NCBI RefSeq assembly: GCF_001429625.1
Contig: NZ_LMSU01000001.1
Coordinates: forward strand, 1,540,310-1,604,309
Reading direction: 5' to 3'
DNA: 64,000 nt
Origin: Nocardioides sp. Soil805
GTDB lineage: Bacteria; Actinomycetota; Actinomycetes; Propionibacteriales; Nocardioidaceae
The notes beneath the pieces were generated by a model. It ran no database searches. It was not told the DNA's origin and saw only the letters and a program-made list of their open reading frames with translations. Positions 40,730-50,128 of the stretch are shown here, one piece after another (the stretch's first letter is position 1; the number at the start of each line of letters is the position of its first letter). The position numbers and the translations under genes were made by a program.

Positions 40730-42121
40730 TCAGGAGTCGAAGCCGAGCCCGAGCCTGTCGAGCGCGCGCAGCCACGCGTTGCGGCGCCCGGTGGCGTCCT
40801 CGCGGGCCAGCGACCAGCGGGTGGCCTGGATCCCCAGCCACGCGAGCGGCTCCGGTGGGAAGGGCGGCGGCCGCTTGCGGACCATCTCGAGGCGGGTGCG
40901 CTCGGTCGGCTCCCCCGCGAGCAGGTCGAGCATCACGTCGGCGGCGAAGCGCGAGGCGCCGACGCCGAGGCCCGTGAAGCCGGTCGCGTACGCCGTCCGG
41001 CCGCGGTGGGCGGTCCCGAAGAGGGCGCAGAAGCGGGTCGAGGTGTCGATCACCCCCGACCACCGGTGGGTGAAGCGGATACCCCGCAGCTGGGGGAAGG
41101 TCGCGGCGAAGTTCCGCGCCAGGGTCTCGAACGTCGCCGGCCGGTCCGCGTGCTCCTCGGCGACGGAGCGGCCGTAGTGGTAGATCGCGTCGTAGCCGCC
41201 CCACAGGATCCGTCGGTCCGGTGTCACACGGTAGTAGTGGAACTGGTTGCCCGAGTCGGACACCCCGACGGCCGGGTCCCAGCGCAGGGAGGCGAGCTGG
41301 GCGTCGGTGAGCGGCTCGGTGGCCAGCACGTAGTCGTAGACGGGCACGACCGACCAGCGCGCGCGGCGCAGCAGGTCGGTGAAGACGTTGGTGGCCAGGA
41401 CCACGCGAGAGGCCCGGATCACCGCTCCCCCGGTGGTGACCTCCACGCCGGCGCCGCGGCGTCGTACCGACTGGACGCGGGTGTGCTCGTGCAGGCGTAC
41501 GCCGAGCTCCTCGGCGGCATCGGCCAGCCCCCACGCCAGGCGGGCCGGGTCGACGACGGCGGTGCCGTCCGGCTCGTGACGACCGGCCAGGTAGGTGGGT
41601 GAGTCGAGGTGCGCGCGCACGGCGGCGGCGTCGAGGAAGCCGGGGCGGTCCGGCTCCAGGTGCGGCACCTCGTGCGGGCGTGTGGCCACGGTGAGAGTGC
41701 CGCCCCGGGCGAAGCCGCAGTCGATGTCGTAGCGCTCCACGGTCTCCTCGATGGCGTCGAGGTTGCGCATCCCGAGCTCGTGGAGCCGGTCGTACTCGTC
41801 GGGCCAGCGGCTGCGGCCGTTGGACTCGCCGTGGGTGAGGCTGGCCTCGCAGAAGCCGCCGTTGCGGCCGGTCGCGTGCTCGGCGATGCGGTCGCCCTCG
41901 ACCAGCACGACCGAGCAGCCCGGGTCCCGCTCGACCGCGCGGAGGGCGGTCCACAGCCCGGTGAAGCCGCCGCCCACCACGAGCAGGTCCGTGTGCACGA
42001 TCCCGGTCGCCGGAGGCCGGGCGGCCGGGCGGTCGGGGGTGTCCAGCCACAGCGGCGCCAGCACCGAGTCGTCGTACGACCCGGCGGGCCAGGTGTCGAG
42101 CGCCTCCCGCGCTCGCGTCAT
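40730..42121 (-). CDS. FAD-dependent amine oxidoreductase (DAO fold, PuuB-like)
   Basis: 463 residues from ATG 42121. FAD motif DLLVVGGGFTGLWTALRAVERDPGCSVVLVEGDRIAEHATGRNGGF is typical of the DAO branch that includes gamma-glutamylputrescine oxidase, as is the C-terminal TGFTGLGVGASRFAADVMLDLLAG. It would oxidise a (glutamylated) polyamine or related amine to an aldehyde with release of ammonia and peroxide. Four-base overlap with the aminotransferase gene. A paralogue is at 60510-61898. Confidence 0.82.
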   Translation of the reverse strand: MTRAREALDTWPAGSYDDSVLAPLWLDTPDRPAARPPATGIVHTDLLVVGGGFTGLWTALRAVERDPGCSVVLVEGDRIAEHATGRNGGFCEASLTHGESNGRSRWPDEYDRLHELGMRNLDAIEETVERYDIDCGFARGGTLTVATRPHEVPHLEPDRPGFLDAAAVRAHLDSPTYLAGRHEPDGTAVVDPARLAWGLADAAEELGVRLHEHTRVQSVRRRGAGVEVTTGGAVIRASRVVLATNVFTDLLRRARWSVVPVYDYVLATEPLTDAQLASLRWDPAVGVSDSGNQFHYYRVTPDRRILWGGYDAIYHYGRSVAEEHADRPATFETLARNFAATFPQLRGIRFTHRWSGVIDTSTRFCALFGTAHRGRTAYATGFTGLGVGASRFAADVMLDLLAGEPTERTRLEMVRKRPPPFPPEPLAWLGIQATRWSLAREDATGRRNAWLRALDRLGLGFDS

Positions 42122-43521
42122 GCGGAGGCTGCCTCGGCCAGTGCCTCGCCGAGGACCGCGATCGCCTCGCGGACCTGCTCGGCGGTGGTGGTCAGCGGCG
42201 GGACGAGGTGGATGCGGTTGAAGTTGGCGAATGGCAGCAGGCCGCGGCGCCGGCACGCGGCGAGGACGGCGGCCATCTGCGGGCTGCTGCCGCCGTACGG
42301 CGCGAGGGGCTCGCGCGTCACGCGGTCGCTGACCAGCTCGATCGCCCAGAAGGCGCCCGTGCCCCGGACCTCCCCGACCCAGGCGTGCTCCTCGAGCAAC
42401 GCCTCCAGGCCCGGCCGGAAGACCTCGTCCCCGAGCGCGGCCGCGTGCTCGACGACCCGTTCGTCCTCCATGGTGCGGATCGTCGCCACCGCCGCCGCAC
42501 AGGCGAGCGGGTGGCCGGAGTAGGTGAGCCCGCCCGGGTAGGCGCGCTCGGCGAAGGTCGCGGCGACCGCCTCGCTCATCGCCACCCCGCCGAGCGGGAC
42601 GTAGCCGGAGTTGACCCCCTTGGCGAAGGTCAGCAGGTCCGGCACGACCCCGTCGAGCTCACAGGCGAACCAGCGCCCGGCGCGCCCGAAGCCGGACATC
42701 ACCTCGTCGGCGACGAGCATGATGCCGTGCCGGTCGCAGAGCTCGCGGACCCCGCTGAGGTAGCCGGCGGGCGGGACCATGATGCCGGCGGTGCCGGGGA
42801 TGGACTCGAGCACGACGGCCGCGATGGTCGACGGGCCCTCGAGGGCGATGACCTGCGCGAGGTGCTCCAGCGCCCGCTCGCACTCCTCCTCGTCGGTGCT
42901 CGCGTGGAAGGCGCTGCGGTAGAGGAACGGGCCGAAGAAGTGCACCGTGCCGGCCGAGCCCTGGTCGTTGGGCCAGCGCCTCGGGTCGCCGGTCATGTTG
43001 ATCGCCAGCTGGGTGCCACCGTGGTAGGAGCGGTACGTCGAGAGCACCTTGGGCCGGCCCGTGTGCAGCCGGGCCATCCGGACGGCGTGCTCGTTGGCGT
43101 CGGCGCCGCCGTTGGTGAAGAAGATGCGGTCGAGGTCGCCGGGCGTGTGGGAGGCGATGAGCCGCGCCGCCTCGGAGCGGGCCGCGACGGCGTGCTGCGG
43201 CGCGACCGTGCACAGGTGGGCGGCCTGCTCCCGGATCGCCGCCACGATCCGCGGGTGCTGGTGGCCGAGGTTGGTGAAGACGAGCTGGGAGGTGAAGTCG
43301 AGCAGCCTGGTGCCGGCGCCGTCCCAGATGTGCGAGCCCTCGGCGCGGGTGATGACCATCGGGTCGAGCGCCGCCTGGGCCGACCAGGAGTGGAAGACGT
43401 GGCGGCGGTCGAGCTCGTGGGTGCGCTCGGGGGCGAGGTCGACGAAGTCCTGCGAGGCGGTCTGCAGCGCAGACATCGCGGTGTCCGTCATCTCGGGGTC
43501 CGTCATGGCGGTGTCAGACAT
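42118..43521 (-). CDS. Class III aminotransferase
   Basis: 467 residues, PLP-dependent fold type I. Signature: FFTNGGADANEHAVRMARLHTGRPKVLSTYRSYHGGT, VVLESIPGTAGIMVPPAGYLSGVRELCDRHGIMLVADEVMSGFGRAG, and the PLP-lysine in TFAKGVNSGYVPLGGV. It probably moves an amino group from an omega-amino acid or diamine to pyruvate or 2-oxoglutarate. The gene overlaps the dehydrogenase gene by eight bases and the FAD oxidase gene by four. That coupling suggests the three act on one substrate. Confidence 0.9.
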   Translation of the reverse strand: MSDTAMTDPEMTDTAMSALQTASQDFVDLAPERTHELDRRHVFHSWSAQAALDPMVITRAEGSHIWDGAGTRLLDFTSQLVFTNLGHQHPRIVAAIREQAAHLCTVAPQHAVAARSEAARLIASHTPGDLDRIFFTNGGADANEHAVRMARLHTGRPKVLSTYRSYHGGTQLAINMTGDPRRWPNDQGSAGTVHFFGPFLYRSAFHASTDEEECERALEHLAQVIALEGPSTIAAVVLESIPGTAGIMVPPAGYLSGVRELCDRHGIMLVADEVMSGFGRAGRWFACELDGVVPDLLTFAKGVNSGYVPLGGVAMSEAVAATFAERAYPGGLTYSGHPLACAAAVATIRTMEDERVVEHAAALGDEVFRPGLEALLEEHAWVGEVRGTGAFWAIELVSDRVTREPLAPYGGSSPQMAAVLAACRRRGLLPFANFNRIHLVPPLTTTAEQVREAIAVLGEALAEAASA

Positions 43522-45061
43522 TGCGGGGGAACCCCAGCTCGAGACCGCCCTGCGGCCGGTTGGCCGGGTCGACCCACCGGGTCGTGACCACCTTGCCGCG
43601 GGTGAAGAAGTGGACGCCCTCGGCTCCGTGCGCGTGGGTGTCGCCGAAGAGCGAGCGCTTCCAGCCCCCGAAGGAGTAGTAGGCGACCGGGACCGGAACC
43701 GGGACGTTGACGCCGATCATGCCGACGTGGACGTCCGCCTCGAAGCGTCGCGCCGCTCCCCCGTCGTTGGTGAAGACGGCGGTGCCGTTGCCGTACGGGT
43801 TGGCGTTGACCAGCCCCACGGCCTCCTCGTAGGTGTCCACGCGGACGACGGAGAGCACCGGACCGAAGATCTCCTCGGTGTAGACGTCCATGTCGGGGGT
43901 GACGTGGTCGAAGAGGGTGGGTCCGAGCCAGAAGCCGTCCGCCGCGCCGCGCGCCTGCACGTCGCGGCCGTCGACGACGACCTTGGCGCCCTGCTGCTCG
44001 CCGGAGTCGATGAAGGACGCCACCCGGTCGCGGTGGGCCCCGGTGACGAGGGGGCCCATGTCGGCCTCCGTGCCGTCCTGCCCCGTCCTGTCCGCGCCGC
44101 CGTCACCGATGACCAGGGTCCGGGTGCGGTCGGCGATCCGGGCGACCAGCTCGTCGCCGACCGAGCCCACCGCGACGAGCACGCTGATGGCCATGCACCG
44201 CTCGCCGGCGCTGCCGTAGCCGGCGTTGACGGCCGAGTCGGCCGCCAGGTCGAGGTCGGCGTCAGGCAGGACGACCATGTGGTTCTTGGCGCCGCCGAGG
44301 GCCTGCACGCGCTTGCCCCGCTGCGAGGCGTTCTCGTAGACGTACTGCGCGACCGGGGTGGACCCGACGAAGCTGATCGCCTGCACGTCGGGACTCTCCA
44401 GCAGGGCGTCGACGGCCTCCTTGTCGCCCTGGAGGACGTTGAAGACGCCGTCCGGCAGCCCCGCCTCCTTCCAGAGGCGGGCCAGCCAGATCGCCGCGGA
44501 GGGGTCCTTCTCGCTGGGCTTGAGCACCACCGTGTTGCCGGCGGCGATGGCGATCGGGAAGAACCACATCGGGACCATCGCCGGGAAGTTGAACGGCGAG
44601 ATGATGCCGACCACTCCCAGCGGGTCGCGCTTGGAGTGCACGTCCACCCCGGTCGAGACGCCCTCGGAGTGGCCGCCCTTGAGCAGGTGGGAGATGCCGC
44701 ACGCGAACTCCACGACCTCCTGGCCGCGGGCGATCTCGCCCATCGCGTCCGAGAGGACCTTGCCGTGCTCGGCGGTGATCAGGGCCGCCAGCTCGCCCTT
44801 GCGGGAGTTGAGCAGCTCGCGGAACGCGAACATCACCTGGGTGCGGGCCGCGAGCGACGTACGCCCCCAGGCCGGTGCGGCCGCGGCTGCGGCCGCGATC
44901 ACCGCGTCGGCGTCCGCGCGGGAGGCCAGCGCCAGCCGGCCGGTCACCTCCCCGGTCGCGGGGTTGGTGACGTCGGCGGTGCGCTCGCTCGAGCCCGCGA
45001 AGGGCTCACCCGCCGCCCAGTGGGCGATGTCGCTGGTGGTGTCGCTGGTGGTGTGGCTCAT
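43514..45061 (-). CDS. CoA-acylating methylmalonate-semialdehyde dehydrogenase (MmsA type)
   Basis: 515 residues from ATG 45061. Catalytic C289 is in GSAGERCMAI. The usual general-base Glu of aldehyde dehydrogenases is replaced in ALGGAKNH, the mark of the CoA-dependent MmsA/IolA group. PFNFPAMVPMWFFPIAIAAGNTVVLKPSEKDPS and EEIFGPVLSVVRV are conserved. It converts (methyl)malonate semialdehyde to propionyl- or acetyl-CoA. Beside an omega-aminotransferase, the likely feed is beta-alanine or 3-aminoisobutyrate, or malonate semialdehyde from polyamine breakdown. Confidence 0.92.
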   Translation of the reverse strand: MSHTTSDTTSDIAHWAAGEPFAGSSERTADVTNPATGEVTGRLALASRADADAVIAAAAAAAPAWGRTSLAARTQVMFAFRELLNSRKGELAALITAEHGKVLSDAMGEIARGQEVVEFACGISHLLKGGHSEGVSTGVDVHSKRDPLGVVGIISPFNFPAMVPMWFFPIAIAAGNTVVLKPSEKDPSAAIWLARLWKEAGLPDGVFNVLQGDKEAVDALLESPDVQAISFVGSTPVAQYVYENASQRGKRVQALGGAKNHMVVLPDADLDLAADSAVNAGYGSAGERCMAISVLVAVGSVGDELVARIADRTRTLVIGDGGADRTGQDGTEADMGPLVTGAHRDRVASFIDSGEQQGAKVVVDGRDVQARGAADGFWLGPTLFDHVTPDMDVYTEEIFGPVLSVVRVDTYEEAVGLVNANPYGNGTAVFTNDGGAARRFEADVHVGMIGVNVPVPVPVAYYSFGGWKRSLFGDTHAHGAEGVHFFTRGKVVTTRWVDPANRPQGGLELGFPRNV

Positions 45062-45087
45062 GTCGTCCTCTCTCGTCTTCCCGGCCG

Positions 45088-46338
45088 TCAGCTCGACGCG
45101 AGGCCCGGCTCGCGGATGGCCTGCTCGCGCAGTCCCCAGGGACTGCCGTACTCCTCGAGCAGATGCAGGAAGGGCACCGCGTCGAAGGCCTCCGGGCCGA
45201 GCACCCCGACCCCGGACCACGTGCCGCGGGAGATGAGCTCGAGGGCGATGACCGGGTTGATCGCGGTCTGCCAGACCACGCACTGGTGGCCGTACTCGCG
45301 CATCGTCCACTCGTTGTCGACCACGTGGTAGAGGTACGTCGAGCGGGGCTCGCCGTCCTTGTCCTTGCCGGTCACCCACAGCCCGGCGCAGGTCTTGCCG
45401 GTCATCCGGGGACCCACGCTCGCCGGGTCGGGCAGGACCGCGGCGACCACGTCGCGCGGGCTGACCTCGACGCCTTTCACCCTCACCTTCTCCGTGCGGT
45501 CGAGGCCGAGGGTGTGGAGGACCTTGAGGATGGTGATGAACTCGTCGCCGAGGCCGTACTTGAACGTCGCGCGCTTGCAGTCGATCCAGCGCGGCATGAG
45601 GAGGACCTCCTCGTGCTCGACGTTGACGCACTCCACCGGCCCGATGCCCTCGGGGAAGTCGAAGACCTCGGGCTCCGAGAACGGCGTGGTCGTGTGCCAC
45701 GCGCCGTCCTGCCAGACCACCGGCGGGTTGAGGCACTCCTCGATCGTGGTCCACATCGAGAACGACGGGGCGAAGACCTCGTTGCCGTCGTCGTCGGTGA
45801 CCACCAGGTTGGCGCCGTCGCGCGTGCCGAGCTCGTCGATCTCGCTGAACAGGTGGTCGGCGGCGTACCGCGCGAAGACGTCGGAGAGGCCGGGCTCGAC
45901 GCCCATCCCGACCAGCGCCAGCCGGCCCGCCGCCTCCCAGTCGTGGGCGACGGCGAACTGCTCGTCGCCGAGCTTGACCCCGGTCTTCTCGTACGGCGCC
46001 TCGGGGTGCGGCTTCGACAGCGACATGGCCATGTCGACGTAGTCGGCGCCGGCCGCGAACGCCCCGTCGAAGAGCGGCATGTCGAAGACCGGGTCGACGG
46101 CGTTCATCACGTGGGTGATGCCGTGCTCGCGGCACAGCGCCTCGACGGCGCCTGCGTCGGAGGCGTCGATGCGGGCACCGGCGAAGCGGCCGTCGGCCTG
46201 CGCCGCCCGCTCGGCCTTCGCCGCGTCGAAGTCGGCGATCACGATCTGCTCGTAGAAGTCGCGCCGGGCCGCGATGGCCGCGAACGCGCCGCCGACGCCG
46301 CCGGCGCCGACAAGAAGGATCTTCATGTTCGTGTTCAT
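45088..46338 (-). CDS. Saccharopine-dehydrogenase-family oxidoreductase
   Basis: About 416 residues. The N-terminal Rossmann motif is ILLVGAGGVGGAFAAIAARRDFYEQIVIADFD; DYVDMAMSLSKPHPEAPYEKTGVKLGDE and VGMGVEPGLSDVFARYAADHLF follow the LYS9 / carboxynorspermidine-synthase pattern. Family members reductively join or split aminoaldehydes and amino acids. The start is ATG 46338 (MNTNMKILL); ATG 46326 is an alternative. In this polyamine region a role on an aminoaldehyde adduct, such as a carboxy-polyamine, is a reasonable inference. Confidence 0.85.
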   Translation of the reverse strand: MNTNMKILLVGAGGVGGAFAAIAARRDFYEQIVIADFDAAKAERAAQADGRFAGARIDASDAGAVEALCREHGITHVMNAVDPVFDMPLFDGAFAAGADYVDMAMSLSKPHPEAPYEKTGVKLGDEQFAVAHDWEAAGRLALVGMGVEPGLSDVFARYAADHLFSEIDELGTRDGANLVVTDDDGNEVFAPSFSMWTTIEECLNPPVVWQDGAWHTTTPFSEPEVFDFPEGIGPVECVNVEHEEVLLMPRWIDCKRATFKYGLGDEFITILKVLHTLGLDRTEKVRVKGVEVSPRDVVAAVLPDPASVGPRMTGKTCAGLWVTGKDKDGEPRSTYLYHVVDNEWTMREYGHQCVVWQTAINPVIALELISRGTWSGVGVLGPEAFDAVPFLHLLEEYGSPWGLREQAIREPGLASS

Positions 46339-46424
46339 TCCTTTGCTGACCCGACTGAGCGTCGCGAGATGGGGTGTGCCGCCAGAGCGGAGGCGCGACG
46401 GCGGCATGCGAGCGGCGCGGCCGA

Positions 46425-46532
46425 GGCGTCGTCAAACGTGGTGCATGGCAAGGCGGAGGAGCGAAGGCGGCCTATGCGCGAAGCGGCCGTCGAGCGACGA
46501 CAACGCAGCCAGGTGCCGCGTTTCACGACGCC
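46425..46532. repeat. 108-bp element with 14-bp terminal inverted arms
   Basis: GGCGTCGTCAAACG (46425-46438) and CGTTTCACGACGCC (46519-46532) are complementary with one mismatch. The right arm ends on the last base of the neighbouring dehydrogenase stop codon. The interior is purine-patterned, with internal complement GCGAAGGCGGCC / GCGAAGCGGCC. It looks like a small palindromic insertion in the gap between two co-directional genes. Confidence 0.55.
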
Positions 46533-47977
46533 TACTCGCCGATGTAGGACATGACGTGCTTGATCCGTGTGTAGTCCTCCAGCCCGTACATGGACAGGTC
46601 CTTGCCGTAGCCCGAGTGCTTGAAGCCGCCGTGCGGCATCTCGGAGACGTAGGGGATGTGGGTGTTGATCCACACGACGCCGAAGTCGAGCCCGCGCGAC
46701 ATCCGCATCGCGGTGCCGTGGTCGCGGGTCCACACGCTGGAGGCGAGGCCGTACTTCACGCCGTTGGCCCACTGCAGCGCCTGCGCCTCGTCGGCGAAGC
46801 GCTGCACCGTGATGACCGGGCCGAAGATCTCGTCCTGCACCTGCTCGTCGTCCTGCCGGAGCCCGGACAGCACGGTCGGCTCGTAGAAGTAGCCCGAGGA
46901 CCCCTGGCGGCGTCCGCCGGCCTTGAGCTCGGCGTGGTCGGGCAGGCGGTCGACCATCCCGGTGACCCGGGCGAGCTGGTCGGCGTTGTTGAGGGCGCCG
47001 TACAGGATGTCCTCGTCGTCGGGCATGCCGGTGCGGGTCGCCTTCGCCTGCTCGGTGAGGGCGGCCACGAAGTCGTCGTGGATGCCGGGGCCGACGAGCA
47101 CCCGGGTCGCGGCGGTGCAGTCCTGGCCGGCGTTGAAGTAGCCGGCCTCAGCGATGCCCTGGGCGGCCTTCTCGACGTCGGCGTCGTCGAAGACGATGAC
47201 CGGGGCCTTGCCGCCCAGCTCGAGGTGGACGCGCTTGAGCTGCGTCGCGGCGGCGCCGGCGACCTCCATGCCCGCGCGCACCGAGCCGGTGATGGCGACC
47301 ATCTGCGGCGTGGGGTGCTGCACCAGCGTGCGGCCGGTGTCGCGATCGCCGCAGACGACGTTGAGCACGCCCGGCGGGAGGAACTCGGCCGCCAGCTCGG
47401 CCATCATCGTGGAGGTGGCCGGTGTGGTGTCGGAGGGCTTGAGCACGACGGTGTTGCCGGCGGCCAGGGCGGGGGCGATCTTCCAGACCATCATCGGCAG
47501 CGGGTAGTTCCACGGCGTCACCTGGCCGACGACGCCGATCGGCTCGCGGCGGATGAAGGAGGTGTGGTCCTCCATGTACTCCCCGGCCGACTTGCCCTCG
47601 AGCACCCGGGCGGCACCGGCGAAGAACCGGAAGTGGTCGACGGTCGGGGGCATCTCCTCGCTGGCGGTCAACCCCAGTGGCTTGCCCGTGTCGCGGCACT
47701 CGGCCGCCACGAACTCCTCCGCGCGGGACTCGAGCGCGTCGGCGATCCGCAGCAGGGCGAGCGAGCGCTCCTGCGGCGTCGTACGCCCCCAGGAGCCGAA
47801 GGCCCGCTCGGCCGCGGCGTAGGCGCGATCCACGTCCTCGGCCCCCGACAGCGGGGCGCGGGCATAGACCTCCCCCGTGCTGGGATCGAGCACCTCGTAG
47901 GTCTCCCCGGACACCGAGTCGACGGCCTCGCCGTCGACGACGTTGCGGAACGTGTGCTGGTCACTGTGCTGGGCCAT
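46532..47977 (-). CDS. Gamma-aminobutyraldehyde-type dehydrogenase
   Basis: 481 residues, NAD-dependent aldehyde dehydrogenase. Catalytic E253 in LELGGKAP and C287 in NAGQDCTAATR are in place; the sequence WNYPLPMMVWKIAPALAAGNTVVLKPSDTTP and HGGFKHSGYGKDLSMYGLEDYTRIKHV fits the PatD/PuuC-like group that oxidises 4-aminobutanal to GABA. It diverges from the aminotransferase at 48100. The CGACG-N5-CGTCG motif lies 44 bases ahead of its start. Confidence 0.92.
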   Translation of the reverse strand: MAQHSDQHTFRNVVDGEAVDSVSGETYEVLDPSTGEVYARAPLSGAEDVDRAYAAAERAFGSWGRTTPQERSLALLRIADALESRAEEFVAAECRDTGKPLGLTASEEMPPTVDHFRFFAGAARVLEGKSAGEYMEDHTSFIRREPIGVVGQVTPWNYPLPMMVWKIAPALAAGNTVVLKPSDTTPATSTMMAELAAEFLPPGVLNVVCGDRDTGRTLVQHPTPQMVAITGSVRAGMEVAGAAATQLKRVHLELGGKAPVIVFDDADVEKAAQGIAEAGYFNAGQDCTAATRVLVGPGIHDDFVAALTEQAKATRTGMPDDEDILYGALNNADQLARVTGMVDRLPDHAELKAGGRRQGSSGYFYEPTVLSGLRQDDEQVQDEIFGPVITVQRFADEAQALQWANGVKYGLASSVWTRDHGTAMRMSRGLDFGVVWINTHIPYVSEMPHGGFKHSGYGKDLSMYGLEDYTRIKHVMSYIGE

Positions 47978-48020
47978 GCGGCGAGCCTATGTGATTACCG
48001 CACCAGAAAGGGAGGTCCTG

Positions 48021-48035
48021 CGACGGATTTCGTCG
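48021..48035. promoter_or_regulatory. CGACG-N5-CGTCG motif, candidate Lrp/AsnC site (copy 1)
   Basis: CGACGGATTTCGTCG is an inverted repeat with five-base arms and an AT-rich centre. It lies between the divergent aldehyde dehydrogenase and aminotransferase genes. The 13-base core ACGGATTTCGTCG recurs exactly at 58745-58757, and a weaker copy in inverse orientation is at 55106-55120. Confidence 0.55.
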
Positions 48036-48099
48036 TCATACGGACAGAGAACGCACGGATCGCTTGCATCTGGACGCTCTGGACGAGCACCATGGACCC

Positions 48100-49500
48100 A
48101 TGACTGACGCCCGCCACCCTGACTACGACCACCTGCAGCAGGCCGCCAAGGACCACCTGTGGCTGCACTTCACGCGTCAGGGGCAGTACGCCGACGCGGA
48201 CGTGCCGGTGATGGTCCGCGGCGAGGGCGCCTACCTGTGGGACGCCCACGGCAAGAAGTACCTCGACGGCCTGGCCGGCCTCTTCGTCTCCCAGCTCGGG
48301 CACGGTCGCACCGAGCTGGCCGACGCCGCCGCCGCCCAGGCCCGCGAGCTGGCCTTCATGCCGCTGTGGTCCTACGCGCACCCGCCGGCCATCGAGCTGG
48401 CCGAGAAGATCGCGTCGTACGCACCCGGCGACCTGAACCGGGTGTTCTTCACCTCGGGCGGCGGCGAGGCGGTGGAGACCGCGTGGAAGCTGGCCAAGAA
48501 CTACTTCAAGGTCGTCGGCAAGCCGATGAAGCACAAGGTGATCAGCCGGGCCATCGCCTACCACGGCACCACCCAGGGGGCGCTGTCGATCACCGGGCTG
48601 CCGCTGCTCAAGCAGCAGTTCGAGCCCCTGGTGCCCTCGACCTTCCGGGTGCCCAACACCAACAGCTACCGCGCCTCGGAGATCACCTCCGGCCACCACG
48701 ACGGCAGCGACCCCGAGGCGTTCGGGCGGTGGGCCGCCGACCAGATCGCCATCGCCATCGAGAACGAGGGCCCCGACACCGTCGCGGCCGTCTTCCTCGA
48801 GCCGGTGCAGAACGCCGGCGGCTGCTTCCCGCCCCCGCCCGGCTACTTCCAGCGGGTGCGCGAGATCTGCGACGAGTACGACGTCCTGCTGGTCTCCGAC
48901 GAGGTGATCTGCGCGTTCGGCCGCCTCGGCCACATGTTCGGCGCCGAGCGCTACGGCTACCAACCCGACATGATCACCTGCGCCAAGGGACTCACCTCCG
49001 GCTACGCGCCGCTCGGCGCGATGATCGCCACCGAGCGGCTGATCGAGCCGTTCCTCGAGGACAAGGCGATGTTCGCCCACGGCTACACCTTCGGCGGCCA
49101 CCCGGTCTCGACCGCGGTCGGCCTGCGCAACCTCCAGCTCTTCGAGGAGGAGAAGATCCTCGAGACCGTCCGGGAGAACGAGCCCCGCTGCCGCGCGATC
49201 CTCGAGCGGCTGCTCGACCTGCCGATCGTCGGCGACGTCCGCGGCGACGGGTACTTCTACGGGATCGAGCTGGTCAAGGACAAGGCCACCAAGGAGTCCT
49301 TCACCGACGAGGAGTGCGAGCGGATCCTCTACGGCTTCGTCTCCAAGCAGCTGTTCGCCGAGGGCCTCTACTGCCGCGCCGACGACCGGGGCGACCCGGT
49401 CGTCCAGCTCGCGCCACCGCTCATCTGCGGGCCCGAGCACTTCGAGGAGATGGAGCAGGTCCTGCGGGTGGTGCTCGACAAGGCCCACTCGATGCTCTGA
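48100..49500 (+). CDS. Class III aminotransferase, putrescine/omega-amine:pyruvate type
   Basis: 466 residues from ATG 48100. Key segments: VFFTSGGGEAVETAWKLAKNYFKVVGKPMKHKVISRAIAYHGTT, VFLEPVQNAGGCFPPPPGYFQRVREICDEYDVLLVSDEVICAFGRLGHMFG and the PLP-lysine in CAKGLTSGYAPLGA. This pattern matches SpuC-like putrescine:pyruvate or beta-alanine:pyruvate aminotransferases. Its product, 4-aminobutanal, would be oxidised by the divergent dehydrogenase at 46532-47977. An in-frame TTG at 48064 is a less likely start. Confidence 0.9.
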   Translation: MTDARHPDYDHLQQAAKDHLWLHFTRQGQYADADVPVMVRGEGAYLWDAHGKKYLDGLAGLFVSQLGHGRTELADAAAAQARELAFMPLWSYAHPPAIELAEKIASYAPGDLNRVFFTSGGGEAVETAWKLAKNYFKVVGKPMKHKVISRAIAYHGTTQGALSITGLPLLKQQFEPLVPSTFRVPNTNSYRASEITSGHHDGSDPEAFGRWAADQIAIAIENEGPDTVAAVFLEPVQNAGGCFPPPPGYFQRVREICDEYDVLLVSDEVICAFGRLGHMFGAERYGYQPDMITCAKGLTSGYAPLGAMIATERLIEPFLEDKAMFAHGYTFGGHPVSTAVGLRNLQLFEEEKILETVRENEPRCRAILERLLDLPIVGDVRGDGYFYGIELVKDKATKESFTDEECERILYGFVSKQLFAEGLYCRADDRGDPVVQLAPPLICGPEHFEEMEQVLRVVLDKAHSML

Positions 49501-49561
49501 GCCACGCTCCTCGCGGCGTGACGGCCCGGTGTCCAGGGGGCGTCGGGCCGTCCCGCCGTGC

Positions 49562-49646
49562 GGAGACACGCGGACCTTGCTCGTCCGACGCGCGCCGGCG
49601 CACGCCCGGACGGCGTCCGGCGCCGGGGTGGTGTCCGCGCGTCTAC
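49562..49646. terminator. 85-bp palindromic element, copy 1
   Basis: Arms GGAGACACGCGGAC (49562-49575) and GTGTCCGCGCGTCTAC (49631-49646) are near-complements. The element is exactly as long as the one at 50825-50909 and aligns with it without gaps, including the loop (about two thirds identical). It lies between convergent genes (aminotransferase and DUF2087), so a bidirectional terminator is likely. It overlaps the last bases of the DUF2087 gene. Confidence 0.65.
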
Positions 49647-50128
49647 GAGCGGGCCGGCCGACGGGCGAGGAAGCCGGGCAGCCAGACGGCCTCCCAGTCC
49701 GGGATCTCCTGGCGCTCGACCGGCGCACGCTCGGGCGCGCGGGCGACGACGCGGTAGCGACCCTCGGCGCGCTCGAGGTAGCGGTAGTTGACCAGCTCGC
49801 GGCGCAGGTAGGCGAAGTCCTCGTGGACCCCGAGCAGCACCTCGTTCACCTCGGGCTCGGTGTAGACGCGGCCGGGCTCGAAGCGCGACAACACCTCCAG
49901 CAGCGCGCCCACCCGGACCTTGCGCCGGGCCGGGACGCGGGCCAGGCGACCGTCGGTGAAGAGACGCCCGACCAGCCTGTCCTGCTCACGACGTGCCGCG
50001 TCGTACGCCGCGTGGTCCGTCGGGTCCTGCCTCTCGAGGGCGGCCCTCGCGGCGGTGTAGGTCTCCCCCGTGCCGGCCATCCGGGCCCGGACGAGCTTCT
50101 TGAAGTCGTGGTCCTTGGTCACTGTCAT
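49643..50128 (-). CDS. DUF2087-domain protein
   Basis: 161 residues from ATG 50128. The DUF2087 winged-helix-like domain covers about residues 50-135: RLFTDGRLARVPARRKVRVGALLEVLSRFEPGRVYTEPEVNEVLLGVHEDFAYLRRELVNYRYLERAEGRYRV. The N-terminus (DHDFKKLVRARMAGTGETYTAARAALE) is a separate short helical motif. Such proteins are thought to be transcription-related, but the role is unknown. Its final codons lie inside the palindromic element at 49562-49646. Confidence 0.85.
   Translation of the reverse strand: MTVTKDHDFKKLVRARMAGTGETYTAARAALERQDPTDHAAYDAARREQDRLVGRLFTDGRLARVPARRKVRVGALLEVLSRFEPGRVYTEPEVNEVLLGVHEDFAYLRRELVNYRYLERAEGRYRVVARAPERAPVERQEIPDWEAVWLPGFLARRPARS

Noticed and set aside
46274..46560. 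Arg/Ser-rich open frame over the 108-bp element
   Set aside because: Overlaps the start of the saccharopine-type gene and has no ribosome site; better explained as a palindromic repeat.
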